Part shown: in pieces, positions 8,668 to 17,759 of the stretch
Numbering within the stretch: the first letter of the stretch is position 1
Layout: every line of letters begins with the position of its first letter
Origin: Chryseobacterium gwangjuense
GTDB taxonomy: Bacteria > Bacteroidota > Bacteroidia > Flavobacteriales > Weeksellaceae
Length of the DNA: 64,000 nt
Direction: 5' to 3'
Assembly: GCF_021311115.1 (NCBI RefSeq)
Contig: NZ_JAJTNP010000003.1
Span: forward strand, 369,732 to 433,731
Made by a program: the position numbers and the translations under genes
The notes under the pieces: model-generated
Databases searched by the model: none
Seen by the model: the letters and a program-made list of their open reading frames with translations, nothing else
What the model was told of the DNA's origin: nothing

Positions 8668-8754
8668 TGTCATTCTGAGCGAAATAAAATGAAGTGAAGA
8701 ATCTGTTTCAATTACAGAGATTCTTCAATACGCTTCGCTTCTTTCAGAATGACA
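8668..8754. repeat. Large REP-like hairpin
   Basis: The ends are complementary (TGTCATTCTGA at 8668, TCAGAATGACA ending at 8754) and the inside also pairs (AGAATCT with AGATTCT), so the whole 87-bp unit can fold into one long hairpin. The TGTCATTCTGAGCGAA core recurs, slightly changed, in the repeat at 12829-12929. Confidence 0.65.
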
Positions 8755-8763
8755 GACTAGCAT

Positions 8764-9240
8764 TTAATTCAGAGTTTTATACTCTTTCCATTCCTCAAAA
8801 CGATGAGCAATCATCTGTTTCATGAGATCATAGTTTTCGTACGTATCTTCAATATGATAAAAAGTCTCATACTCATAATCGTTTTCCTCAGCTTTTGCAT
8901 CAAACAGATTAATGTAATCATCCGCAAATGAGCTGAACCTGTTCCCGAAATCCGTATCATCTGCATAATAATCTTTAGCAAATTGATTTCCAAGATCATT
9001 TAGATCATACTCGGAAAATTTTCCGTCCATGGCTTCTATCACGAACTCTGCACCTGTAATTTCTCTTCTTTTTAATTTTTCTATTTCTTCATGGGCATCT
9101 TCTTTCAGCTCTTCGGAAATTAAATCATTGTGAATACACCAGTTCAGAAACATTCCGGTGTGTGTTGCACTGTTTTTCTCAGGAAGACCTTCAGGAAAAT
9201 CACCACCATAATGCCATGAAGCATCATCATATTTAGACAT
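8764..9240 (-). CDS. Acidic cytosolic protein, unknown
   Basis: 158 residues from the ATG at 9240 (an in-frame ATG two codons earlier is possible). No signal peptide or membrane segment. The protein is very acidic and rich in aromatic residues, with 'DDASWHYGG' near the start and 'THTGMFLNWCI' soon after. This layout resembles small helical proteins annotated as DUF7832-like in other genomes, some near toxin or immunity genes. I cannot assign a function and the family match is from memory. It is monocistronic and faces the lipocalin gene across the repeat region. Confidence 0.6.
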   Translation of the reverse strand: MSKYDDASWHYGGDFPEGLPEKNSATHTGMFLNWCIHNDLISEELKEDAHEEIEKLKRREITGAEFVIEAMDGKFSEYDLNDLGNQFAKDYYADDTDFGNRFSSFADDYINLFDAKAEENDYEYETFYHIEDTYENYDLMKQMIAHRFEEWKEYKTLN

Positions 9241-9353
9241 AACCAATTATAGTTTTAAACAATATTTACCAAAAATAGAAAAAATCAATTTATATTGCCC
9301 GTCAATCAGAATTTTCCGTCATTTGTAAACGAATTTTTTTCGAAAAATAATAT

Positions 9354-10604
9354 ATGGAAAATGCTGTTCTGATCACAATTGGTGACGAAATTCTCTCAGG
9401 AAATACGATTGATACCAATTCTAACTTCATTGCTACTGAACTTAAGAACATAGGAATTAAAGTTTCACAGATTTTCACGATTTCAGATGAAATAGAAACC
9501 ATTAAACAGACCATTCAATCAGCTTTTGAAATAGGAGATTTAATTATCACAACAGGAGGTTTAGGACCAACAAGAGATGATAAAACCAAGAAAGCGATTG
9601 CCGAGTTTTTTGATGATGAAATTGCCTTGGATGAGGTGACTTTTAATCATCTTAAAAACTACATGGAAAAACGCGGTCGCCTGGAAATTCTGGAAAGAAA
9701 CCGCGAGCAGGCTTTTGTCCCTACAAAATCGACAGTTTTTCAAAATCATTTCGGAACGGCACCTTGTATGATGATGGAACAGGAGGGGAAATTATTGTTC
9801 AGTTTACCCGGAGTTCCTTACGAAGTAAAACCATTGATTAAAGATCAGATTGTTCCTTTTTTACAGGAAAAATTTAGCCTGAATTATATTTCTACAAGAA
9901 TTGTCTCCGTTGTTGGGATTCCAGAAAGCATTTTGGCTGATACCATAGAAGATTGGGAACTGGCTTTACCAGAAAATTTAGCTTTATCCTACCTTCCGGT
10001 TGGAACTCGCGTAAAGCTGAGACTTACGGCGATGGGAGAAAATGAAGCTCTGCTGCAACAGCAACTGGAAGAAGAAATTCAGAAACTATTGCCTTTGGTT
10101 AAAGATAATGTAATTGCTGTTTCCGAAGATAAAATCGAAAAAATTCTTGCAGAGATTTTAACCGAGAGAAAACTCACCATTTCTACAGCAGAAAGTTGTA
10201 CAGGAGGTGAGCTGGCAAAAATGATAACGTCGGTTTCAGGAAGTTCGGCATATTATTTTGGCGGAATGGTAGCCTATGCAACAGAAAAGAAAATTGAAAT
10301 TTTAAAAGTTAAAAAAGAAACGGTAGATGAATTTACTGTGGTAAGCGAGCAGGTTGCTGCGGAAATGGCGGAAGGTTGTCAAAAATTATTTGGAACTGAT
10401 GTTTCTTTGTCAACAACAGGTGTCGCAGGGCCCGGAAAAGGAGAGGACGGAAAAGACATCGGAACTGTTTTTTACACCATCCGAATGGGTGATAAAGAAA
10501 GAACTTCAAAACTTTATATGCCACATCTTGATCGATTGGATTTTATGAACTTTGTTTCACAGAAAATTGTTCAGGATTTGGTGGGATTTTTAATTTCTGA
10601 ATAA
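9354..10604 (+). CDS. cinA: CinA family protein (competence/damage-inducible; NMN amidase domain)
   Basis: 416 residues, full length for CinA. The N-terminal MoCF-like domain shows 'ITIGDEILSGNTIDTNSNF' and 'TTGGLGPTRDD'. The C-terminal PncC-type domain shows 'STAESCTGGELAKMI' and 'VAGPGKGEDG'. CinA proteins hydrolyse nicotinamide mononucleotide and in some species ADP-ribose-type compounds, feeding pyridine nucleotide salvage. The start at 9354 gives the expected N-terminus for the family. The gene is monocistronic with about 110 bp on each side. Confidence 0.95.
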   Translation: MENAVLITIGDEILSGNTIDTNSNFIATELKNIGIKVSQIFTISDEIETIKQTIQSAFEIGDLIITTGGLGPTRDDKTKKAIAEFFDDEIALDEVTFNHLKNYMEKRGRLEILERNREQAFVPTKSTVFQNHFGTAPCMMMEQEGKLLFSLPGVPYEVKPLIKDQIVPFLQEKFSLNYISTRIVSVVGIPESILADTIEDWELALPENLALSYLPVGTRVKLRLTAMGENEALLQQQLEEEIQKLLPLVKDNVIAVSEDKIEKILAEILTERKLTISTAESCTGGELAKMITSVSGSSAYYFGGMVAYATEKKIEILKVKKETVDEFTVVSEQVAAEMAEGCQKLFGTDVSLSTTGVAGPGKGEDGKDIGTVFYTIRMGDKERTSKLYMPHLDRLDFMNFVSQKIVQDLVGFLISE

Positions 10605-10718
10605 AAAATTAAGAAGTAAACGAAAGAAAACCAATGGTTAATGAGTTTTTTTGAAAAACAAAAATTCTTAGTAACAAATTGAAAAAAAAACATACATATT
10701 GTTAAATTGTAATTAGAA

Positions 10719-12767
10719 ATGAAAAAATTAACACTTTCTTTGGCTTTATTAGCAGGAATTGGTTCACAAACAGTGAATGCTCAAGCTACCAAAGCGGCTG
10801 TAGCCGGAACAGATAAAGGTTTAGACCTTAGCTTGATGGATAAATCAGTTCGTCCACAAGATGATTTTTATAACTATGTGAGCGGAACTTGGATGAAAAC
10901 TGCCAAAATTCCTTCAGATAAACCAACTTGGGGAAGTTTCAACAAATTGGCTGATGATACAGACAATAACTCGATGACGATTTTGAACTCTCTTTTGAAG
11001 GATAAATTTGCTGACGGAAGCGAAGGGAAAAAAATTCAGGATTTGTACGCAACGTACATGAATATGCAGAAGAGAAATGCAGACGGAATTAAGCCTATTC
11101 AAGCAAACATCAACAAAATCGATGCTATTAAAAACCTTACAGATCTTCAGAATTATCTGACTTCTGTAACGAAAGAAGGTGAAAATACTCTATACGGATG
11201 GGGAATTGATGCAGATTTAAAAGATTCTAAAATGAATGCGGTTTATTTGGGTAATCCGTCTCTTGGTTTAGGAAGAGATTATTACCAGAAAGTAAACGAA
11301 AAAAATACAGAAGCTATTGCAGAATATACAAAGTATGTAGCTTCTATGTTAAAAGAATTAGGGTACAAAAATGCTGATGCAGCTGCAAAAGGTATCGTAG
11401 ATTACGAAAAAAGTTTGGCAAAAACTTACCTTACTAACGAGCAGAGCCGTGATAATACGCTTCAGTACAACCCAAGAACAATGGCTGAACTTTCAGCGTT
11501 GGTAAAAGGAGTTGATCTTCCGGCTTACCTTAAAAAAGTTGGAGTAAATACAGATAAGGTAATTATCGGTGAAATCGGTTTCTATAAAGATTTTGACAAG
11601 TTAGTGAATGCTCAAAACCTTCCTGTGATTAAAGATTATTTGAAGTTCCACATGATTCACGGAAGCTCATCTTATTTAAGTGAGAAATTGGGTGACATGA
11701 AATTTGCTTTCTATGGTAAATATCTAAGAGGTCAGCAAGAACAAAGAGCTTTAAACAAGAGAGGTTTCGAATTAATCAACGGAACTTTAGGAGAAGCTTT
11801 TGGAAAATTATATGTTGAAAAATATTTCCCTGCTGAAGCTAAAGCTCAAATGGTAGAGTTGATCGACTATTTAAAGAAAAGTTTTGCAGTTCACATCAAT
11901 GGTTTAACATGGATGTCTTCAACTACGAAAGTAAAAGCAATGGAAAAACTGAACAAGTTTACCGTAAAAGTTGCTTATCCTGACAAATGGAAAGATTATT
12001 CTAAATTGAATATCGTTTCTGAAGCTAAAGGTGGAAGCTTATACAGCAACCTTCAGAATATCGGAGAATGGCAGTATAACAAAGATTTAGCAAAAATCGG
12101 AAAAGCTGTAGATAAAACAGAATGGGGAATGACTCCACAAACTGTAAATGCTTACTACAATCCGGTAAACAACGAAATCGTATTCCCTGCTGCAATCCTT
12201 CAGCCACCTTTCTTCAATCCTAAAGCAGATGCTGCTGTTAACTTCGGTGGAATCGGTGCAGTTATCGGTCACGAAATGAGCCACGGGTTTGATGATTCAG
12301 GAGCACAGTTCGACGCAGAAGGTAATTTGGTAGACTGGTGGACTCCGGAAGACAAAGCCAACTTCGAAAAAGCAACAAAAGCTCTTGCTGCTCAGTATGA
12401 CAAATATGAGCCGGTAAAAGGAACTTTCGTAAACGGAACATTTACAAACGGAGAAAACATTGCTGATTTAGGTGGTGTAAACATCGCTTACGATGCGCTT
12501 CAAATGTATTTGAAAGATAAAGGAAATCCAGGTTCAATCAGTGGTTATACACAAGATCAAAGATTCTTCCTAAGCTGGGCAACAGTTTGGAGAACATTGT
12601 CAAGTGAAAAATACATGATCAACCAGGTGAAAACAGATCCGCACTCTCCTGGATATTTCAGAAGTTTCGGTCCGCTAATCAACGTTGATGCGTTCTATAA
12701 AGCATTTGATGTGAAGCAAGGAGATAAATTATACAAAACTCCTACAGACAGAATTAAAATCTGGTAA
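10719..12767 (+). CDS. M13 family zinc metallopeptidase (PepO/neprilysin-like)
   Basis: 682 residues with a signal peptide ending near 'TVNAQA'. The M13 N-terminal region begins 'DKSVRPQDDFYNYVSGTW'. The active site is H518-E519-x-x-H522 ('GHEMSHGFDDSG'), with the third zinc ligand Glu579 in 'ENIADLGG' and the substrate-binding 'NAYYNP' upstream. It is a secreted or periplasmic endopeptidase acting on oligopeptides. The tandem neighbour at 13000-15099 is a clear paralogue. This copy has an ordinary Sec signal, whereas the neighbour is a lipoprotein, so the two may work in different places. Confidence 0.95.
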   Translation: MKKLTLSLALLAGIGSQTVNAQATKAAVAGTDKGLDLSLMDKSVRPQDDFYNYVSGTWMKTAKIPSDKPTWGSFNKLADDTDNNSMTILNSLLKDKFADGSEGKKIQDLYATYMNMQKRNADGIKPIQANINKIDAIKNLTDLQNYLTSVTKEGENTLYGWGIDADLKDSKMNAVYLGNPSLGLGRDYYQKVNEKNTEAIAEYTKYVASMLKELGYKNADAAAKGIVDYEKSLAKTYLTNEQSRDNTLQYNPRTMAELSALVKGVDLPAYLKKVGVNTDKVIIGEIGFYKDFDKLVNAQNLPVIKDYLKFHMIHGSSSYLSEKLGDMKFAFYGKYLRGQQEQRALNKRGFELINGTLGEAFGKLYVEKYFPAEAKAQMVELIDYLKKSFAVHINGLTWMSSTTKVKAMEKLNKFTVKVAYPDKWKDYSKLNIVSEAKGGSLYSNLQNIGEWQYNKDLAKIGKAVDKTEWGMTPQTVNAYYNPVNNEIVFPAAILQPPFFNPKADAAVNFGGIGAVIGHEMSHGFDDSGAQFDAEGNLVDWWTPEDKANFEKATKALAAQYDKYEPVKGTFVNGTFTNGENIADLGGVNIAYDALQMYLKDKGNPGSISGYTQDQRFFLSWATVWRTLSSEKYMINQVKTDPHSPGYFRSFGPLINVDAFYKAFDVKQGDKLYKTPTDRIKIW

Positions 12768-12786
12768 TCATTACCAAAAAATAATA

Positions 12787-12813
12787 AACCGTTCAGAAAT
12801 GAGCGGTTTTTTT
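12787..12813 (+). terminator. Rho-independent terminator
   Basis: AACCGTTC and GAGCGGTT pair around a short loop, followed by seven T, 19 bp after the first M13 peptidase gene. Confidence 0.8.
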
Positions 12814-12828
12814 GTTTTAATAATATTA

Positions 12829-12929
12829 GAGATGCTTCGGTAAGTTCAGTATAACACCGCTAAAATATGCTGTTAAAATAAACTGTTAGTATTAGAAATG
12901 TCATGCTGAGCGAAGTCGAAGCATCTCAA
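12829..12929. repeat. REP-like inverted repeat between the M13 genes
   Basis: GAGATGCTTCG near 12829 pairs with CGAAGCATCTC ending near 12928, and GTTCAGTATAACA with TGTCATGCTGAGC, so the 100-bp element can fold on itself. The right arm resembles the TGTCATTCTGAGCGAA core of the repeat at 8668. Confidence 0.6.
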
Positions 12930-12999
12930 TTATTAAATTATCATTAACAAACTATTCGTATATTTGATAAGTTTGTGTAAAATCAAAAAACAATCTTTA

Positions 13000-15099
13000 A
13001 TGAAAAAGCTAAATATTGGAATACTTGCCTTTTCAGGTTTGGTATTTTTAAATTCGTGTGGTACGACAAAAACTGCTGAAACTCAAAAACCGGAAACGAT
13101 GAAAGACGTTGTAGTAGAACAGGTGAAAAAAGAGGAAGTGAAAGAGGAGGGAATTAATTTATCTTATATGGATAAGAGTGTTCGCCCGCAAGATGACTTT
13201 TTTAGCTATGTAAACGGAAACTGGGTGAAAACGACTCAGATTCCTTCCGATAAAGCAAGCTGGGGATCTTTCAATGCCTTAAGAGAAAATGTAGATGATG
13301 CTTCTTTGGATATTTTAAACAAAATTTTATCAGAGAATTATACGGCAGGTTCTGAAGGACAGAAAATTCAGAATCTGTATGCTTCTTTTATGGATACGGC
13401 TAAAAGAAATGCAGAAGGTTTGGCTCCAATTAAAGGAGATCTGGCAAAAATCGATGCGATCAAAAACTTGAATGATCTTCAGAAGTATCTATTGGAAGCG
13501 ACTAAATTAGGTGACAATTCCTTCTACGGATGGAGAGTGAGCGCAGATATGAAGAATTCTAATATGAATGCAGTATATCTTGGTGGTCCGGATCTAGGAT
13601 TGGGAAGAGATTATTATCAAAAAGTAAATGAAGCCAACACTAAAACTTTAGCAGAATACCAAACTTATGTTGGAAAACTGTTTGGAGTTTTAGGATATAA
13701 AAACTCTTCTGCTGCAGCAAAAAATGTAGTGGATTTTGAAAAACAACTGGCAAATTATTTATTGACGCTTGAGCAAAACAGAGATGCCAATTTAAGATAT
13801 AATCCTAAAAATGTATCAGAATTGCCTGCTTTGGTGAAAAATGTTAACCTTGCTAAATATCTTACAGAAGCAGGTGTTAAAACAGATAAAGTAATCGTTG
13901 GTGAACTGAAATATTACCAAAATATGGATTCGTTCCTTACTCAAAAGAACCTTCCATTATTGAAAGACTATCTGAAATATCATTTAATTAATGGTAATGC
14001 AAGCAATCTGGATGAAAACTTAGAGCAGATCAGATTTGATTTCTATTCTAAATATCTTCAGGGGCAAAAAGAGCAGCGTCCGATGAACAAAAGAGGTCTT
14101 TCTCTTGTGAATGGTGTTCTTGGTGAAGCGTTCGGGAAATTATACGTTGAAAAATATTTCACTCCTGAAGCAAAAGCTCAGATGGAGACCTATATTGATT
14201 ACTTACTAAAATCATTCAAACAGCATATCAACGATATGGATTGGATGTCTCCTGAAACCAAAGTCAAAGCTCAGGAAAAACTATCAAAATTCACCGTGAA
14301 AATTGCGTATCCTGACAAATGGAAAGATTATACACAATTAAAAGTAGAGTCTCCAAAATCAGGTGCAACTTTATATTCGAACCTACAGAATGTTTCGGCT
14401 TGGCAATATCAAAAAAACTTGGACAAAGTAGGAAAGCCTGTTGACAAAACAGAATGGGGAATGACTCCGCAAACGGTAAATGCATATTATAACGGTTCAA
14501 ACAACGAAATCGTTTTCCCTGCTGCAATTCTTCAGCCTCCTTTCTACAATCCAAAAGCTGATGCTGCCGTTAATTTTGGTGGAATCGGTGCAGTTATCGG
14601 TCACGAAATTTCTCACGGATTTGACGATAGCGGTTCAAGATTCGACGGTGATGGTAATTTAAATAATTGGTGGACAGATGCAGATCGTAAAAACTTTGAT
14701 ACAAAAGTGGGGCAGTTAGCAGCACAATACAATGGCTATGAACCAGTAAAAGGAAGCTTTGTAAACGGAAAATTCACAAGTGGAGAAAATATCGGTGATT
14801 TAGGCGGTGTTGCTGTTGCTTATGATGCACTTCAGATGTATCTTAAAGACAAAGGAAATCCGGGATTAATCAGTGGTTTTACACAAGATCAGAGATTCTT
14901 TATGAGCTGGGCGACTGTTTGGAGAACCAAAGCAACGGAGCAGTATATGGTGAATCAGGTAAAGACAGATCCTCACTCTCCTGGAATTTTCAGAGCATTT
15001 GGTCCGTTGGTGAATCAGGATGCATTTATCAAAGCTTTTGATATAAAACCTGGAGACAAAATGTATAAAGCTCCTCAGGATAGAATAAAAATTTGGTAA
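13000..15099 (+). CDS. M13 family zinc metallopeptidase, lipoprotein paralogue
   Basis: I choose the ATG at 13000 (699 residues), because it begins a lipoprotein signal peptide with the lipobox 'FLNSCG'. A charged linker of about 45 residues precedes the M13 fold, which begins 'DKSVRPQDDFFSYVNGNW'. Zinc site: H535-E536-x-x-H539 ('GHEISHGFDDSG') plus the glutamate of 'ENIGDLGG'. It is collinear with the upstream peptidase over the whole catalytic part, so the pair is a tandem duplication. The lipid anchor suggests an outer-membrane location. Confidence 0.94.
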   Translation: MKKLNIGILAFSGLVFLNSCGTTKTAETQKPETMKDVVVEQVKKEEVKEEGINLSYMDKSVRPQDDFFSYVNGNWVKTTQIPSDKASWGSFNALRENVDDASLDILNKILSENYTAGSEGQKIQNLYASFMDTAKRNAEGLAPIKGDLAKIDAIKNLNDLQKYLLEATKLGDNSFYGWRVSADMKNSNMNAVYLGGPDLGLGRDYYQKVNEANTKTLAEYQTYVGKLFGVLGYKNSSAAAKNVVDFEKQLANYLLTLEQNRDANLRYNPKNVSELPALVKNVNLAKYLTEAGVKTDKVIVGELKYYQNMDSFLTQKNLPLLKDYLKYHLINGNASNLDENLEQIRFDFYSKYLQGQKEQRPMNKRGLSLVNGVLGEAFGKLYVEKYFTPEAKAQMETYIDYLLKSFKQHINDMDWMSPETKVKAQEKLSKFTVKIAYPDKWKDYTQLKVESPKSGATLYSNLQNVSAWQYQKNLDKVGKPVDKTEWGMTPQTVNAYYNGSNNEIVFPAAILQPPFYNPKADAAVNFGGIGAVIGHEISHGFDDSGSRFDGDGNLNNWWTDADRKNFDTKVGQLAAQYNGYEPVKGSFVNGKFTSGENIGDLGGVAVAYDALQMYLKDKGNPGLISGFTQDQRFFMSWATVWRTKATEQYMVNQVKTDPHSPGIFRAFGPLVNQDAFIKAFDIKPGDKMYKAPQDRIKIW

Positions 15100-15123
15100 T
15101 ATAACCAATCAATTGTTAGAAAG

Positions 15124-15152
15124 AAAAACGCATCAGAAATGATGCGTTTTTT
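15124..15152 (+). terminator. Rho-independent terminator
   Basis: AACGCATC/GATGCGTT stem followed by a T run, just after the second M13 gene. Confidence 0.8.
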
Positions 15153-15357
15153 GTTTATTTTTCATAGTTTAGTGACTTTGTAAAGTGGTAATAATAAGAT
15201 ACTTATTTATGAACGTTATTAAATATTTCAAGAAAAAATCTTAACAAAATTTTGTATGTTACAGTTTTTTTATAAATTTAAACATTGGATTGGGCACTTG
15301 TTCGATTCAGATAAAACCAATTCACACCCAAGCATAAAATCTCAAAATATTAATAAT

Positions 15358-15804
15358 ATGGCAATGTTTAATTATGGTGTTGGCGGAAACGAGGTCAAAG
15401 TAGACGCTAATGAAGCTATTCAGGAAATACAGGAAAATAAATCACTGATAGTAAGCCAGCTTACAACCGACGAATCTTATACCCCTGAAATTGTAACAGG
15501 ATTAAAAACCGTGGATGATGTCTTCAAACATTTTCAGCCTTCTGTAAACGTACAGCATGAAACAGAGAATGGCAATGTAGTAGAAGAAGAATTCCGTTTT
15601 CAAAATCTTGCGGATTTCACTCCCAAAAACCTTACTCAGAAATCAGATTATTTGCAGCAGCTTAGCATGGAGCAGGAGCAATATAATAAAATCGTTCGTC
15701 AGCTGAAAACGAACAAAATTCTGCGTAATATGTTAGAAAATGAGCAGACAAGAACTGCTTTTGTGGAAGTGTTGAAAGAAGTGGCACAAGAACTTGAAAA
15801 ATAA
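15358..15804 (+). CDS. tssB: T6SS contractile sheath small subunit, TssB-like
   Basis: 148 residues from the ATG at 15358 ('MAMFNYGVGGNEVKVDANEA'). The frame is open upstream to 15256, adding 34 residues that do not look like TssB, so I prefer the shorter form. The body has the VipA/TssB features: 'IVTGLKTVDDVFKHFQPSV', 'FRFQNLADFTPKNL' and a C-terminal helical segment. TssB and TssC assemble the contractile sheath that drives the inner tube of type VI secretion. tssC follows 24 bp downstream. No other T6SS component lies in the window, so the rest of the apparatus must be elsewhere if it exists. Confidence 0.85.
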   Translation: MAMFNYGVGGNEVKVDANEAIQEIQENKSLIVSQLTTDESYTPEIVTGLKTVDDVFKHFQPSVNVQHETENGNVVEEEFRFQNLADFTPKNLTQKSDYLQQLSMEQEQYNKIVRQLKTNKILRNMLENEQTRTAFVEVLKEVAQELEK

Positions 15805-15828
15805 TTTTAAAGACTTTACAATTACATC

Positions 15829-17190
15829 ATGGATAGTAAATTACAGGCAGCTGAAAGCCAACAACAAGGGCAGCAGCAACACTCAGGACAACCGAAAGGT
15901 AATCCTCTTGCCGAACTGAATAAAATAGGAGGTTTCGGTTTTGTTGAATCTGTTGTAGATGGCATCGCCAACATGAACCCTACCAGAAAAGCTAGGAAAG
16001 AAATCTTCCTTAACGATAACAACAAAGGAGACGAAAGAAAAGAATTGCTTCAAAAGATCAACCTTTGGGTAAACCTTTTGGAAGGTAACGAATCTGCAGA
16101 TAAAATGGCAGATACCTGCAAAAATAAAGCACAACAGGCAGATCAAAGCTTAAAAACTAATCTGAAAAATACATTAGATGCAGTTCGACTATTGGAAACC
16201 AATTACAGAACGGTAGCTCAGTTTTATAAGAATACAGAGCTTGATAAAGTAGATAATGTAAGCATTGTAAATGCAAGTTTAGATCAGGTTTCGGACTTGG
16301 ATAATCCTTTGTATATTGATGCTATTGCAGAAGAATTCAAGAACTATTACGACCGTTTAGACCTTAGAGATAACTATTCGATTTTGGCGATTCCCGGTTA
16401 CTTAGGATCGAACAAAGTCATTGAAAAATGGGCGAAAATCTGTAACGAGAACAAAGTAATGATGGTTACGGACTTTGCAAACCTTGACAAACCGGATGAT
16501 GTGGTAGACTTATTCCATTCTGCGAACCTTACCGGAGGCGAATTACACAGAAGTAATGTGATTATGACGTGTAACTGGCTTGTTGGAAGAGGGAAAGCAG
16601 AAGAAGTAGGAGAAGAAGAAAATGTAGAACTTCCACCTTCCACTTCATTAGCAGGAAAAATTCATAAAACATTGATGTCTCAGGTAGCTGCAGGTAAAAA
16701 GCATGGTAACATCAACGAAGTAGATGCTGTAAAATTCGAATTGAAGAAAAGCGAAATTTCTCAGTTGGAAAAAATGGGATTGGTTCCTATGGTGAATGAA
16801 TATGGTAAAATCATGGCTTTCTCGGCAAAAACATTATTTACAGGAGACAATATCGGGCTTCAGACGTATTCGGTGGTTCGTGTATTCGATTATGTAACTA
16901 AAGTTTTATTGGATTTCTTAAACAGAAGAGCCTTTGAAAACTGGAATGCAAGAAACGAAGATGATCTAAGAAGACAAATTGTAAATTTCCTTGACAATAT
17001 TAAAGGACCGGATAAATTAATTGAGAAATTTAAAATTGTTCGTTTTGAACAAGATAAAGTAAACAAAGACAGAGTTTGGTTAGATATTCGTTTAACACCT
17101 TATTTCCCAACAAAAAGTTTCGTTATTAAACTAGACGGACACAAAGGAGATGATGGAAACGAATGGGATGCTGAATATTCACAAGAATAA
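15829..17190 (+). CDS. tssC: T6SS contractile sheath large subunit, TssC-like
   Basis: 453 residues, normal for TssC. A low-complexity glutamine-rich start ('ESQQQGQQQHSGQ') is followed by 'SIVNASLDQVSDL', 'YSILAIPGYLGSNKVIE' and a C-terminal half with 'LDFLNRRAFENWNARNEDDL', consistent with VipB/TssC sheath subunits of the Bacteroidota T6SS(iii) branch. It forms the sheath with TssB. A hairpin terminator at 17214-17244 ends the two-gene unit. Confidence 0.85.
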   Translation: MDSKLQAAESQQQGQQQHSGQPKGNPLAELNKIGGFGFVESVVDGIANMNPTRKARKEIFLNDNNKGDERKELLQKINLWVNLLEGNESADKMADTCKNKAQQADQSLKTNLKNTLDAVRLLETNYRTVAQFYKNTELDKVDNVSIVNASLDQVSDLDNPLYIDAIAEEFKNYYDRLDLRDNYSILAIPGYLGSNKVIEKWAKICNENKVMMVTDFANLDKPDDVVDLFHSANLTGGELHRSNVIMTCNWLVGRGKAEEVGEEENVELPPSTSLAGKIHKTLMSQVAAGKKHGNINEVDAVKFELKKSEISQLEKMGLVPMVNEYGKIMAFSAKTLFTGDNIGLQTYSVVRVFDYVTKVLLDFLNRRAFENWNARNEDDLRRQIVNFLDNIKGPDKLIEKFKIVRFEQDKVNKDRVWLDIRLTPYFPTKSFVIKLDGHKGDDGNEWDAEYSQE

Positions 17191-17213
17191 TACAACACAC
17201 TTAATAATTCATG

Positions 17214-17244
17214 AAAAACCGATGCTATTCAAACATCGGTTTTT
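17214..17244 (+). terminator. Rho-independent terminator after tssC
   Basis: AAACCGATG pairs with CATCGGTTT around a 9-nt loop, ending in a T run. Confidence 0.8.
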
Positions 17245-17266
17245 CTATATCAAACCACCAAAATTA

Positions 17267-17725
17267 ATGAATATGAAAGTGAAAAGGATGATCTTTTTAT
17301 CAATGTTTTTCATAATATTCGCCATAAGTTGTGAAGAAAAACAACCACAAATAGAACATAAAATTGATCTTTTTGCTGGTGAAAGAGAAGAGGGTAAGGC
17401 TTATGTAATGAATGAAGAAGAATGCTTTGAGGCCAGCGAAATAGTGATTTCAACTTCAAAAATCAAACTCGAAGACAGCTTTTCCGGTCGCGGAAAGCCT
17501 ATTTTTATTTATAAAGTTGATTCCGGGAATGTATTAAAAACAACACGAGATTCGGTCATTACTTATCCTCTTCAGTTTTTGTCCAATCAAAAATTAACCT
17601 TTAAAAAAGATTCATCAGTATATGTCTATCTGAAAAAACTCGAAGGATTTCGCTTTATTGCAGAAGAAAAACACCTTAAATACCAATGGGTAAAAGGTGC
17701 TTCCGCTTTTGAAGTCAAAAAATAA
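17267..17725 (+). CDS. Small lipoprotein, unknown
   Basis: 152 residues from the ATG at 17267; an ATG two codons later also fits. The N-terminus is a lipoprotein signal ('MIFLSMFFIIFAISCEEK') with the lipidated cysteine in 'AISC'. The mature protein of about 130 residues is hydrophilic with alternating strands and no motif I recognise. It lies between the tssC terminator and mutY, 34 bp from the latter. The frame is open further upstream into tssC, but that part has no signal peptide and crosses the terminator. Confidence 0.65.
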   Translation: MNMKVKRMIFLSMFFIIFAISCEEKQPQIEHKIDLFAGEREEGKAYVMNEEECFEASEIVISTSKIKLEDSFSGRGKPIFIYKVDSGNVLKTTRDSVITYPLQFLSNQKLTFKKDSSVYVYLKKLEGFRFIAEEKHLKYQWVKGASAFEVKK

Positions 17726-17759
17726 AGTATCTTTGCCATCATAAAAATGAGCAGGATTT

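Noticed and set aside
15256-15357. Longer start for TssB
   Set aside because: The extra 34 residues do not resemble TssB and the ATG at 15358 gives the family's usual start; not fully excluded.
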